Notes: a model not told the origin generated them from the letters alone. DNA of 14,584 bases from Rhizopus sp. PT2906 (GCA_025529335.1 JAMYHX010000738.1:1-14584), one strand, 5' to 3'; positions 1-8,660 are shown, counted from the first letter of the stretch. Made by a program: numbers and translations.

Positions 1-2030
1 ATATCTTCAATTATGATATCAAGGTACATACCATGCTCTTGGAATTTTTCTGCAAGATAAACAGCATGATCATAGTAGCTTGCTTGTCGGCAGACATTAA
101 TAGCTGTTTCAAGATCAAAATTGAGGTCGTTGTCTGTCTGATCAATGGTATAAGTAACTATGAAGTACTGTCAAACATTTTATATCTACCTTGATAAACT
201 GGTCAAGTCGAGAAAGATCCTTTAGTTTTGTATAGCAATTTAATAGCAGAGTCGTATGATCGGTATTAGCCAAGCCTTTAGAATGAAGTTCTTGAAGATA
301 ATTTGTCAAGTTGTATATTCTTTGAGCGTCCAAAAACTGTGTTTTCTATAAGCATAACTATGCATTCTAAATACACTTTGTTGTTTACCTTTCGAATCAC
401 ATATGAAGGCTCCAATTGTCCTATAGTTCTTATATACTGTTCCATTGCGCCGTCATAATCACCCTTTTGATACAAATGATCACCATACTTTTTGAATATC
501 TCTGCGATACTGGTATCATCGTATTTTTGCATATGAGCTAAATTGATGGCCAAGACATAAAGATTTAACTTGAATAGTATCTCTAATTTCGTAGGGGTAT
601 CTTTCTCATCCAAACGGTAAAGCTATATTTATTCTTAGTACAAAGGATACTCTTTCCACATATCATTAGTTTACCCTGCCATCTGTACAAGCAATCCAAA
701 TAGAATTCCACTCACAAAATATTCCTCGAATACCACCCATGAATGTGCCTACATGTGCAATAAATTTATTAGCCGTATCAAATATGGCCACCTTCGTTAG
801 TTCATTTGAGCTTGCTATTGTCCTTTTCGATGAGTTAAAATGAAGTGAGCTGCGCGTTCCCGCAGAAGATGTTGTAACAGGAGGAGATACAATGACTAGA
901 TAATTTGATTTAAACCAGGTTAATGATGATTTGGGAGTATCATAAGCAAAACAAGGTCCTCTTCCAGTTGGATCATAAAAGTAGATGGCTTCATCACGAC
1001 CGATCACTATTTCTTGCTGATCATTCATGACTGCACATCCTAGCCCACAACCTTGTTCGTCAAGTATGGTCTGATGATATTCAGACACCGTAAGTCAGAA
1101 CACGGCCCTATATCCTGTTGTATATAATGCTTACCACAGTAGGCTTTGCAGCAGATGTGTTGTAGGACATGATATTGTTGGTTGTAACAATAAACAAGAT
1201 AGTTGATTTGGTTTGTTCACGAAATCCTAATCCAGTGATAGGCTCATCGCCTTCATAGATCACCTTTTGTTTAACCGTCTTATCTTTTGATAAATCACCG
1301 CGTATCAAAATCACTACACCATTAGCCAACCCAACAGCACATTGTGACATGTTTTCCAAGATGACGAATGTAGATACCTTTACAACTTGTGAGATACATT
1401 ATCGTTAAACTTTATGCTATCCCTTACTGGATATGGTTTTCCTCCGTGTTGTATCTTGATGGTTCGTAAGAGTGTAGGTATAATAATATCATCCGATACT
1501 TCTGTTGACTTTAGTGCATCCAGATCCCAGAACTTGAGTATGGGTATGCCAGACTGTGTATCATCTTCCTATTCTCACACAGAGGAGAAGTATAATATGT
1601 TAGATATCGATCAACAGAAACATTGATATAACTTACTCCAATCGTGACAAGAATATTCTTTTGCTTAAGCTGCTTTAAATGAGTAACACGTCCGCCATCA
1701 TAGGCTATGAACATTTTGGATTTGAAGGTACGATCTATAATGTGAACATTGCCTGAACTATGTAAACGTAGCAGTTAAGGATAATCAGTTGTATGTTCAT
1801 ATTATATAATATCAGTATATCAAAAGGATATCTGCTGCTGCTATTTGTCCTCTTCCTGCTGTAAACACCAAGAGGTCATGTTTCTATATGAATGGTTATA
1901 AGGGAGCTTGTTTTACTCAATTATGAATTGAAGGTACTTGAAATACTGCAGGAGTCTTTCCATGATCATTAGAGTCTGTGACTTGCTGCTTATCAAAAAA
2001 GTTGAATTGTCTCCACTGATTTAAAGACAT
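1..2030 (-). CDS. vps11: VPS11 (Pep5) HOPS/CORVET core subunit, N-terminal part, cut by the left edge
   Basis: Encodes the first ~522 residues of Vps11, a scaffold of the class C core shared by the HOPS and CORVET complexes, which tether endosomes and vacuoles before fusion. Exons by phase: 2030-1938, 1883-1832, 1761-1637, 1568-1428, 1377-1135, 1070-675, 622-389, 336-190, 137-1 (open at the window edge). All junctions keep frame. The start has the family signature WRQFNFFDK at residues 6-14, and RVTHLKQLKQKNIL follows in exon 3. Exons 1-6 (to ~350) form the predicted beta-propeller. Exons 7-9 (FLDAQRIYNLTNYL, DHTTLLLNCYTKLKD, AINVCRQASYYDHA) match the start of the alpha-solenoid. The C-terminal RING region lies outside the window. 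Introns are 50-70 nt and GT-AG except intron 2, which is AT-AC. The ATG at 2030-2028 is the only start that gives the WRQF motif. Identification is by recalled family sequence, and is strong. Confidence 0.95.
1762..1831 (-). other. vps11: U12-type (minor spliceosome) AT-AC intron in vps11
   Basis: Seen on the minus strand: the intron starts ATATCCTTTT at 1831, a full match to the U12-type AT-AC donor consensus. It carries TCCTTAAC (about 1781-1774), the U12 branch-site core, and ends ..GTTTAC at 1762, so the branch A (1775) is 13 nt from the end. The usual U2 signals are missing: no GT lies near the end of exon 2, and the first AG acceptor past the branch (ACATAG) leads to a stop within a few codons. 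Splicing as drawn joins GCA-GCA-GCA-G to AT-AGT-TCA-GGC, giving ..IAAADSSGNVHIIDR.., which fits the Vps11 N-terminal propeller. A second AC six bases earlier (end at 1768) also keeps frame and would insert two residues, but its branch distance is short (7 nt). Confidence 0.85.
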
Positions 2031-2257
2031 TATGTGACAAAAGTAAAAGGTACGGAGATCGTTTCGAATTCACTTTGCTTTACAATAAATTTAAACGGCG
2101 ATGAAAAGTAGAGAGATTATAATGCTTTTGTAATATGTAAATTACGAGCACAAGTATGTACCTTCTTTATTTCTTTGTTCAGTTTAGAAAGCAGTAAAAG
2201 GCCATTGAGTATGAATATCATTTTAAGGTATAATTAGAACCACGAGTATTGCTTTGT
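2031..2257. other. Short spacer: vps11 upstream region and 3' flank of the secreted-protein gene
   Basis: These 227 bases separate two minus-strand genes, so they must hold the 3' end of the secreted-protein transcript and the vps11 promoter. I see no TATA box at the usual 50-60 nt from the vps11 start, and no other defined site. Confidence 0.5.
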
Positions 2258-2262
2258 TTATT
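2257..2262 (-). terminator. Poly(A) signal AATAAA overlapping the stop codon
   Basis: The minus strand reads CAA-CAA-TAA-AC. The hexamer AATAAA (2262-2257) contains the whole TAA stop (2260-2258). No other AATAAA is seen close downstream, so the 3'UTR is probably very short. Confidence 0.45.
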
Positions 2263-2590
2263 GTTGGGGAGAAGAGTAAATACATTTAATAAAATCAAAT
2301 AACTTCGTGTTATAGAACTTATCCACGATTTCAGAAGGGGCAGGCTGACCATCTACAGGAGCATTAGACAAGGAGCTAACAGTATCAAACAAACACCTGG
2401 AAAACGCTACATTTGGAGCCTCAATACCCATACCATCAACGACTGGCTTGATAAATGTACTCTGTTCTTTTGTCAAGTCACCAAAGATGGGAGCTATGTC
2501 TTCGGTAACACTACCAGGGCCAGCAGGTGCAGTAAAGCCAGTAGCAAAAAAGCTAGCAAAGAGAGCGAGAGTCAAGAGCTTAAATTGCAT
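2258..2590 (-). CDS. Small secreted protein, 110 aa, unknown function
   Basis: A single-exon gene for a 110-residue protein. Residues 1-21 are a classic signal peptide: Lys at 4, a hydrophobic core LLTLALFASFFATGF, and a probable cut after TA-21. The mature ~89 residues are mildly acidic and have two cysteines (C66, C103) that could form one disulfide. No domain is recognised. Hydrophobic stretches such as FIKPVVDGMGI and LFDFIKCIY suggest a small folded helical protein rather than a low-complexity tail. The first ATG lies about 60 nt downstream of a TATA box, and a poly(A) signal overlaps the stop, so this looks like a complete, expressed gene. It could be an effector-like or cell-wall-associated protein, but nothing in the sequence decides that. 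Confidence 0.75.
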   Translation of the reverse strand: MQFKLLTLALFASFFATGFTAPAGPGSVTEDIAPIFGDLTKEQSTFIKPVVDGMGIEAPNVAFSRCLFDTVSSLSNAPVDGQPAPSEIVDKFYNTKLFDFIKCIYSSPQQ

Positions 2591-2645
2591 TTTCTATATT
2601 CTTTTTGAATGTATGAAAAATAGATTGACGTCTATTGAGGACCCC

Positions 2646-2653
2646 TTTTTATA
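2646..2653 (-). promoter_or_regulatory. TATA box of the small secreted protein gene
   Basis: On the minus strand the sequence reads TATAAAAA, about 56-63 nt upstream of the ATG at 2590. The same spacing is seen at the genes starting at 4294 and 9631 in this window. Confidence 0.65.
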
Positions 2654-3447
2654 GTGAATTTTGGGCGGTGTTAACAAGGTTTATGGTAAAGCTTATGATG
2701 CAGAAAATGGATCCGAAAAATGCACACGTCTAATCCTTAGAGGCAAGGGCAAGGGGTCTGTAGAGGGATGAATGCTCTGAGAAGAGGTTCAAAATGTCTT
2801 TTACTATTAACGCGAAAGCATGTATGTATAGCAGATCATGACAAAGATACAAAAAAGTAGTAGAAACAGCCAAATGTCGCTTTAGATTGAGCTTGAGAGA
2901 TGGAGTTTCATCTGGATTTAGTTAATTGAATGTGTCTTCTTTTGATACATTTTGTTATACACTTTAGTTTAATGTATGATCCCCTGCTTATGTTCTTTCT
3001 TGCGAAAAAGAAAAAAAAAAAACACCAGTCTCACCAAGTACTTTTGACCTCCCTTGAAACATGATGCATTCCTTAAAGCAAGATATCAATCTGGTACACG
3101 CACTATAATTCATACATCATTCCTGCATATTTTGTCTTATTGTAACACATAAGGGGAATACTTAAGCTAATAGCATTAGGCATCTAATCATCTTTTCACT
3201 GTATGCCTAGTTTAAGTGATATATTGAAATAACGTTATATTACTTGTACGTTTCAAGATCCAAAGAAACATGACAGAATCTAAAGCTGTTAACGCCTTTC
3301 TGATAGTAAAATCATGAACAATGGCATACAAACAATGAGCTTATTTTATATATGCTCATATGACTGATGTTATTTTTATAAAGGCTACTATTAAACCAAT
3401 TTTTGGAAGCTAGCAACATTTCATAAATAAATACGGTTGACTTCCAT
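2654..3447. other. Intergenic region between two divergent secreted-protein loci
   Basis: About 800 bases with no reading frame I can support on either strand. It contains an A-rich run near 3005-3022 and AT-rich sequence typical of the spacers here. It lies between two outward-facing TATA boxes (2646-2653 minus, 3448-3455 plus), so it probably holds the upstream control sequences of both loci. I recognise no specific factor site. Confidence 0.5.
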
Positions 3448-3455
3448 TATAAATA
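3448..3455 (+). promoter_or_regulatory. TATA box upstream of the broken secreted-protein locus
   Basis: Reads TATAAATA, 80 nt upstream of the codon where translation should start (3528). No ATG occurs between this box and the signal-peptide codons, so the promoter looks intact while the start codon does not. Confidence 0.55.
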
Positions 3456-3527
3456 GCAAAGGTACGACTGACTACTGAAACTGTAAAAGGGCCTGCTTAT
3501 TTCCCAAACAAAGAAAGTACTTTATTC

Positions 3528-3955
3528 ATCAAAATAAAACTTCTCGCTTTATTATCCGCCTTTGTGGCTACTATACTCCTTACTCTTCAAAATGTCGTTG
3601 CTGCTCCTGAAGAGCCCTCAATGGAAGGCTATAGTAAAAAGGGCGTTGCATTTGGTAGCTCTTACTGTGCAAAAGAAAAGGACACTAGAGGACGTGAAGC
3701 TTTCGCATTTCCCTTTGTTTTGTCGACCGCCAGATCTGTCAAGGGTGTTATCTGCGGTGCCATTTTTTCAATGCCGCCCCCGAGACTAAAGACGTCAAGG
3801 TTAGACATGGAGCTGGAGATAAAGACAGGGAAGAAAAGGGTAACGATACTGGTAGAAAAGAGCGGTCTAAAAGAAATGGGAACGCTGGAGTGATCGAATC
3901 AAAAATAGCTGGCGTTGTTGAAACAAAGGTAACCAAAAGAAGCTCCAGAAGATAA
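3528..3955 (+). pseudogene. Secreted-protein gene lacking its ATG, with a probable frameshift
   Basis: Codons from 3528 read I-K-I-K-L-L-A-L-L-S-A-F-V-A-T-I-L-L, then QNVVAAPEEP: a textbook signal peptide and cut region, except that the first codon is ATC where ATG is expected. No in-frame ATG lies upstream before the stop at 3450-3452. The frame stays open to a stop at 3891-3893, but from about 3770 another frame gives a more natural secreted tail (AAPETKDVK.., rich in Lys, Arg, Glu) ending at TAA 3953-3955. Both frames join if the T6 run at 3763-3768 had one more T, which would give about 142 residues. An AATAAA follows at 4030-4035, so the transcription unit looks whole. Alternatives: non-AUG start, assembly or sequencing errors, or translation from an internal codon such as ATG 3619. 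The function of the product is unknown. Confidence 0.5.
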
Positions 3956-4029
3956 AAAGCCAACAATTTCCATGATAAATGATGCTTTTTACATTATGTA
4001 TTTGATACTTTGTTGTTGATATAATATGA

Positions 4030-4035
4030 AATAAA
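4030..4035 (+). terminator. Poly(A) signal AATAAA of the secreted-protein locus
   Basis: AATAAA followed by a T-rich stretch, 75 nt past the TAA at 3953-3955 and 137 nt past the alternative stop at 3893. Confidence 0.5.
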
Positions 4036-4236
4036 GATTTTTTTATGAAATGGTAAGCAATTATTCAAAGAGTAACTTGAAAGGAGTTTAGAAGAGTATA
4101 GTTGAGCGTAAATGTATGTGTAGGCTATCACCTTCAGTATTGCTTAGTTACGGTAACATAAGTGAATGGACATTGTAACAGATAGATTAAGCACTCTTTC
4201 AATGCCGCTATTTGTGATAAAAATATAATGAACCAT

Positions 4237-4244
4237 TATAAAAA
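4237..4244 (+). promoter_or_regulatory. TATA box of the unknown gene at 4294
   Basis: TATAAAAA, 57 nt upstream of the ATG at 4294 and followed by a pyrimidine-rich leader. Because it lies downstream of the in-frame ATG at 4228, it argues that the real start is 4294. Confidence 0.6.
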
Positions 4245-4293
4245 CCAAACAAGTAATTTAACCTTTGTTTTTCTCTTGTTAATTTTCTTTTTA

Positions 4294-5296
4294 ATGGACA
4301 ACGATCAACAAAATTCAGAGGAAGCTTCAAGTTGTACATTTTTCAATATATCTCGTGAAGCATTTCCGGCATTAATCTGTTCCTGCACTGCATGTTTAGC
4401 TTCTCTTTCTGAACAGGCTAGTGCCGCCAGTGCTACCGTCTCTCTTTTTTCTGGAAGCGAAGAAAACACTACATCAGTTTATCCACAAAGTAGTACAAGT
4501 AAACAGCCAGTAATACCTTTCTTACTCACAATTAATTGCTATATATTAGCTGATAACTTTGATACTCAATCAGAGAGTTTCTTTAGTGATTACATCCAGG
4601 ATTCCCTTTATGAATACACACAGGCAGACAATGTATTTGCTGCGCAGAATGAGATGATTAAACCTTTTGAGTTGACAACTAGAGCAAATGTAAGCTATTT
4701 TTTTTTTTTTTTGCATGAAGACGTCAGTGCTAACTAGACACTGTTTAGGAAATATTGCTTTGTGGTGTAAAGACAAAGGACCTACAAATCGCCATTGTAG
4801 AAATATGGTGTAGATCTGGTCTGAATAACAACTCAAGAAGACTACTTTATATGGCATGGTATAATTGGGTAATGTTAGACATCGCAAGGAGATTAAACGA
4901 ACTATACCGAAGAAACAATGGATACAGATTGGTTAATGAATTAAAACAGGAACTCTCCAGAAGGAATCACTGTAAGTAAGCATATATCCTCAAATGTTGC
5001 ATACTCTAATTTCTATAAATATTGTAGCTGATTCAGATTTGGATCAACATCCACTGTTTAATGTGAGCCGTAGAACACGGCTTGTTTACTTGGCCAACAA
5101 CTTTGGAGACTCTATCTGCGCTCTATCTGAATTTACAGATTTTATGCAAGTCATGGAGATGAGCGACCTTGAATTTGATCATCTTTATGTTGACTTGTTG
5201 AAAAGAAGAGATGAACTATCTGACAGATTAAATACTGTTTCTGGGTTCTTTATCTCAAATAGACCCATGGGATATTCTTCACCTAGAACTTCTTAA
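4294..5296 (+). CDS. Unknown protein, 295 aa, three exons
   Basis: Exons 4294-4689, 4749-4971 and 5028-5296. Introns of 59 and 56 nt have clean GTAAGC/TTTAG and GTAAGT/TTGTAG boundaries and keep frame, which is the main evidence that this is a real gene. I do not recognise the family. The N-terminal third is Ser/Thr-rich with clustered cysteines (C14, C29, C31, C34) and some hydrophobic stretches. Exon 2 is basic and aromatic (IVEIWCRSGL, RRLLYMAWYNWVMLDIARRL), which suggests amphipathic helices. The end (MEMSDLEFDHLYVDLLKRRDE) looks helical. No signal peptide or catalytic motif is seen. A longer start at 4228 would add a hydrophobic leader (FVFLLLIFFL), but the TATA box lies downstream of it. 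Intron 1 carries a T15 tract. This may be a lineage-specific gene. Confidence 0.65.
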
Positions 5297-5355
5297 AGCT
5301 TTTCTTTTTATTTGCAAGACACATTCATTGCCATAAGCATATTTTAAATCAATAT

Positions 5356-5361
5356 AATAAA
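5356..5361 (+). terminator. Poly(A) signal AATAAA of the unknown gene
   Basis: AATAAA 60 nt past the stop codon at 5294-5296, in AT-rich sequence. Confidence 0.5.
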
Positions 5362-5582
5362 CAGACTATGCTCATATATTGACACCCAAGGCTTTAATTT
5401 AGATTCATTGTTTTATCTCGAAGCATCTGTAACAACAGTGTTTTCTGTGGACAAAAATAAAAGACATGAAACAACATCCAAATGAAAGCGTTATTAACAA
5501 TACCTTGGTTGATTAGGTCAGTTTTATTCTTTTCTGCTCTTGCCTTGGTTGTCCAATAATAGCTGAGAAGCATGTCGGTTCC

Positions 5583-5964
5583 TCAATAACAAGTGCAGGC
5601 ACGGAGAGGAATATAAGGCAGTTCTATTTCTTCAGACCTCCGTATAGCATACAGCTTTGCATCTCCAGGAACTGTGCCCTAACCAAGCGTGCCGTCAAGG
5701 CTGAATTGCGTCTTCGTGTTGTCAGCAGCGGCCGACATGATCTTCGACGAGACATTGCCTCTGCAGATATCATATGCGTCGTTATCAATCTCGACAAGAT
5801 CACTATTACCAATTTGGTTAATAATCCATCGAATGTGCTTCGAGTTGAACTGTGTTATACACTCCAACTCTGACGGCTGGTACGTTTCTTTCAGGGAACA
5901 AGTTGGAGACAAAATAAGCCCGCTGTAGCAGCTTTTTAGCTGCCATTGGAGCCTTTAAATACAT
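5583..5964 (-). pseudogene. Coding-like relic, probably minus strand, strand unresolved
   Basis: This stretch is visibly richer in G+C than its surroundings and has coding-like codons, but no intact gene. On the minus strand a 48-codon frame starts at ATG 5964 (MYLKAPMAAKKLLQR.., stop at 5818). An overlapping frame runs from 5912 (KETYQPSELECITQF.., ..NVSSKIMSAAADNTK..) to a TAG at 5679. After that TAG the same frame continues (GTVPGDAKLYAIRRSEEIEL..) to TGA 5583. This looks like one protein broken by a frameshift and a stop codon. However, the plus strand is also open, with no ATG, from about 5518 to 5873 (..CALTKRAVKAELRLRVV.., DIASADIICVVINLDKI), codon for codon opposite the minus frame. 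A minus-strand AATAAA at about 5523-5528 mildly favours minus. I recognise no family. Confidence 0.35.
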
Positions 5965-6555
5965 TACCTATTAAGCAGCAAAGTTTAGTCAGTTCTGCCC
6001 TCAAGGTAACGTTTTTCTCGATTAAAGCATTAATTTTATCCTTCAGTAGACTCTGTAGTAATTACTACAAGCACCTTTTCTTGAAGGATCAGATTTTTGC
6101 TTAATAATAGAGACGCCAATATCATTTGTTTGTATCGCTTCCTCAAAGTATATTATTTGGGATTTTTTCCTTTCAAAATTCTACAACCAAGATTGACAAC
6201 ATTTTTCATTGTCAAAAGAAGAGAAAAGAATGATGATAATGTAGTCAAACTGTTTTTCTTATATGTTCAATGAGCAAATTTATTTATCAAAAATACGTAA
6301 TGAATTAGAAAACACTCTTCTATATTATAAAGACTAGTCAAAGTGCTTACTGATTTTGTTTATTCATTTGTCCAATAAAATCTTACTATGGTCTCTTGAA
6401 AACTCTGTGATCGTCTCTTTTGGGTGTACCTTACTGCAACAGTTTGGGTGGCGCAAAAACAAGTTCAACTCCGACACAAACCTCAAATGGGTCACAATCA
6501 GACACAAGTCAAAAATTTTTTTATCTTGATCTTTTACTTGATCAGTTTTTAAAAA
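5965..6555. other. Spacer upstream of NOG2
   Basis: About 590 bases without a supportable gene on either strand. It holds a perfect 16-base palindrome (6054-6069) and a TATA-like stretch (TATATTATAAA, 6321-6331). The latter is 225 nt from the NOG2 start, farther than in the other genes here, so either the leader is long or this is not the NOG2 promoter. A T-rich tract lies just before the NOG2 ATG. Confidence 0.45.
6054..6069. repeat. Perfect 16-base palindrome
   Basis: Reads TGTAGTAATTACTACA, identical to its reverse complement, in an otherwise featureless spacer. It could be the site of a dimeric DNA-binding protein. In AT-rich DNA a chance origin cannot be excluded. Confidence 0.4.
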
Positions 6556-8416
6556 ATGGGACAATACAAGAAGGAAAAGCAGAGAGTCACTAGAGACAAG
6601 GCTGGTGGTGACGATCGTGCCAAGAACATGAGAGTAAAAGGAGAGAACTTTTACAGAGATGCCAAAAAGATCAAATACATCAACATGCTGAAGGGTGGAA
6701 AAGCCATTCGAGATTCTAAAGGCAAGATCGTTCAAGCTGCTGAGTACCAAAGTTCAGAAGCAAAAGTTGCTAGAGTTGCACCTAATAGAAAATGGTTTGG
6801 TAATTAACATCAATAAGACTCCATTGAAGAGAGATATTGACTAGTATTAGGTAATACTCGAGTCATTGGTCAAAAGGCTTTAGAACAGTTTAGAGAAAAC
6901 CTTGGTGCCAAAGTGAATGATCCTTATCAGGTGCTGTTAAAACAAAACAAGCTGCCCATGTCACTTTTGCAAGACGCTACAAAGCACACACGCATGCATA
7001 TTCTCGACACAGATTCATTTTCCAATACATTTGGCAAAAAGGCGCAAAGAAAGAAGCCCAAGATTGACATTGGATCTATGGAAGAGTTGATGTCTAGAGT
7101 GGATGATACACATGGTAAATTTATAACTGGGAAGGATTTAGCAAAAGAAACTAAATACTCTTATAGAAAATTATAAATCGGACAAGGATTCAAGTCTTTT
7201 AGCCAACAAAGAATCTGATTATACTGACGCTAGTCGTGCTTGGTATCTTCAAGCAGGTCAATCCAAGCGTATCTGGAACGAATTGTACAAAGTCATTGAT
7301 TCTTCAGATGTCATCATTCACGTCCTTGACGCTCGTGATCCTATCGGCACTCGTTGTAAAAATGTAGAAAACTTTATTAGAAAAGAAAAGCCTCACAAGC
7401 AACTCATCTTTGTTCTCAACAAATGTGATCTTGTGCCTACTTGGGTAACAGCTCGTTGGGTATCCCATCTCTCTCAGTCTGCACCCACACTTGCTTTCCA
7501 CGCATCTATCAACAACTCCTTCGGTAAGGGTTCACTTATTCAACTCTTGCGTCAGTTCGCTACCCTTCACAGTGACAGAAAGCAAATCTCTGTTGGTTTT
7601 ATTGGGTACCCCAACACAGGCAAATCATCCATCATCAACACATTAAAATCCAAAAAGGTCTGCTCTGTGGCTCCTATTCCAGGAGAAACTAAAGTGTGGC
7701 AGTATATCACATTGATGAAGCGTATCTATCTCATTGACTGTCCTGGTGTGGTGCCTCCCAACTCAGATGACACAGAAGTTGACATCATTCTTAAGGGCTC
7801 AGTTCGTGCAGAAAAGATGGCTGCTCCTGAAGATACCATTCCTACCATCTTGGAACGTGTGAGACCTGAATACCTAAAGAGAACCTATGGCCTCCAAGGA
7901 TGGGAAAACCCTACAGATTTTCTCGAACAGATTGCTCGTAAGACGGGTAAATTGCTGAAAAAGGGTGAACCTGATATTCATAACGTGTCCATCATGGTGC
8001 TCCATGACTGGCTTCGTGGTCGTATTCCCTTTTATACTCCACCTCCTGAATCTGTCGAGCCTTTAACTGAGGAACAAGAAGAAGAAAAGAAGAAACGCAA
8101 GCTGGGCGTGGAGCAAATCTTTGGAAAGATCAATGTGACTGCAGAGTACATGGAAGACGATTTGGCTAATAATGCTCAATTAATTGAAGAAGAACGCGCT
8201 AAAGAAAATGCAAAGCAGGAAGAGGAAGCTGCCAATAAGAAATCAAGAAAGTCTGCAGCCAAGCAAACAACAGATTGGGATGAAGTATTTGAAGACGTTG
8301 TTGGTGAACAAGGTCCTGTCGTTAAGGCACCTGTGATTGAAGGAGAAGAAGATGAAGAAGAGCAGGGAATTGACAGTGAACTTGAATTGAGTGAAGATGA
8401 AGGCGGTAATAATGAT

Positions 8417-8448
<32 letters not shown>

Positions 8449-8656
8449 AGTGGAAGAGCAACCAGCAAAGAAGGCCAAAATTAATAATAATGAAACTGAA
8501 GTTCCAAAGAAAGGAAAAATTGGTGTCCATTACTATGAAACAGCCAACGTTAAGAATAAGAATAGAAATAAGGTCAAGCCTGATGATGAAAAAAAGAAAG
8601 TCCTTCATTCTCGTCTCAAAGGTTCTGCAGTTGCTGGCAAACGCAAGAGAAATTAA
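6556..8656 (+). CDS. NOG2: Nucleolar GTPase Nog2/GNL2 (60S ribosome assembly)
   Basis: Nog2 is a circularly permuted GTPase that binds pre-60S ribosomal particles in the nucleolus and nucleus and acts as a checkpoint before export. Exons 6556-6799, 6851-7114 and 7167-8656 give 665 residues; introns are 51 and 52 nt. The basic N-terminal NGP1-type region (residues 1-~170; NMRVKGENFYRDAKK, NRKWFGNTRVIGQKALEQF) is complete. The G motifs come in permuted order: G4 NKCD 254-257, G5 HAS 281-283, G1 GYPNTGKSS 316-324, G2 in PGETK ~342, G3 DCPGV 360-364. All the key residues are present. The C-terminal third is charged, with an 11-Glu run (~587-597) and basic nuclear-type ends (GKRKRN). Length lies between recalled yeast (~486) and human (~731) forms, mainly because of the tail. 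The AATAAA overlaps the stop region. Confidence 0.97.
8417..8450 (+). repeat. GAA/GAG microsatellite coding the Nog2 poly-Glu run
   Basis: A run of GAA and GAG codons gives 11 consecutive Glu residues, followed by GTG and more acidic codons. Such runs vary in length by slippage, and acidic stretches are common in nucleolar proteins. On the opposite strand it produces long Ser-rich and Phe-rich open frames that are not genes. Confidence 0.8.
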
Positions 8657-8660
8657 TAAA
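8655..8660 (+). terminator. Poly(A) signal AATAAA overlapping the NOG2 stop
   Basis: The end of NOG2 reads AAT-TAA-TAAA, so AATAAA begins at the second base of the stop codon. Only about 220 bases separate the stop from the next start codon (8878), so a very short 3'UTR would fit. Confidence 0.45.

Noticed and set aside
623..674. GTATCCTTT inside vps11 intron 6, an exact U12 GT-AG donor string
   Set aside because: It lies mid-intron. A GTAAAC donor, a TACTAAG branch and a TATAG acceptor explain the intron as U2-type and keep frame, and no U12 branch site follows. Chance match.
4228..4293. Upstream in-frame ATG with a hydrophobic leader for the unknown gene
   Set aside because: The TATA box at 4237-4244 lies downstream of this ATG, and spacing to the ATG at 4294 matches the other genes. 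Kept only as an alternative.
4570..4887. Minus-strand 105-codon frame opposite the unknown gene
   Set aside because: It crosses an exon, intron 1 and exon 2 of a well-supported plus-strand gene, and its Lys run comes from the intronic T15 tract.
8176..8608. Long minus-strand Ser-rich and Phe-rich frames opposite the end of NOG2
   Set aside because: They are the antisense readings of the GAA/GAG repeat and neighbouring acidic codons; no independent gene signals.
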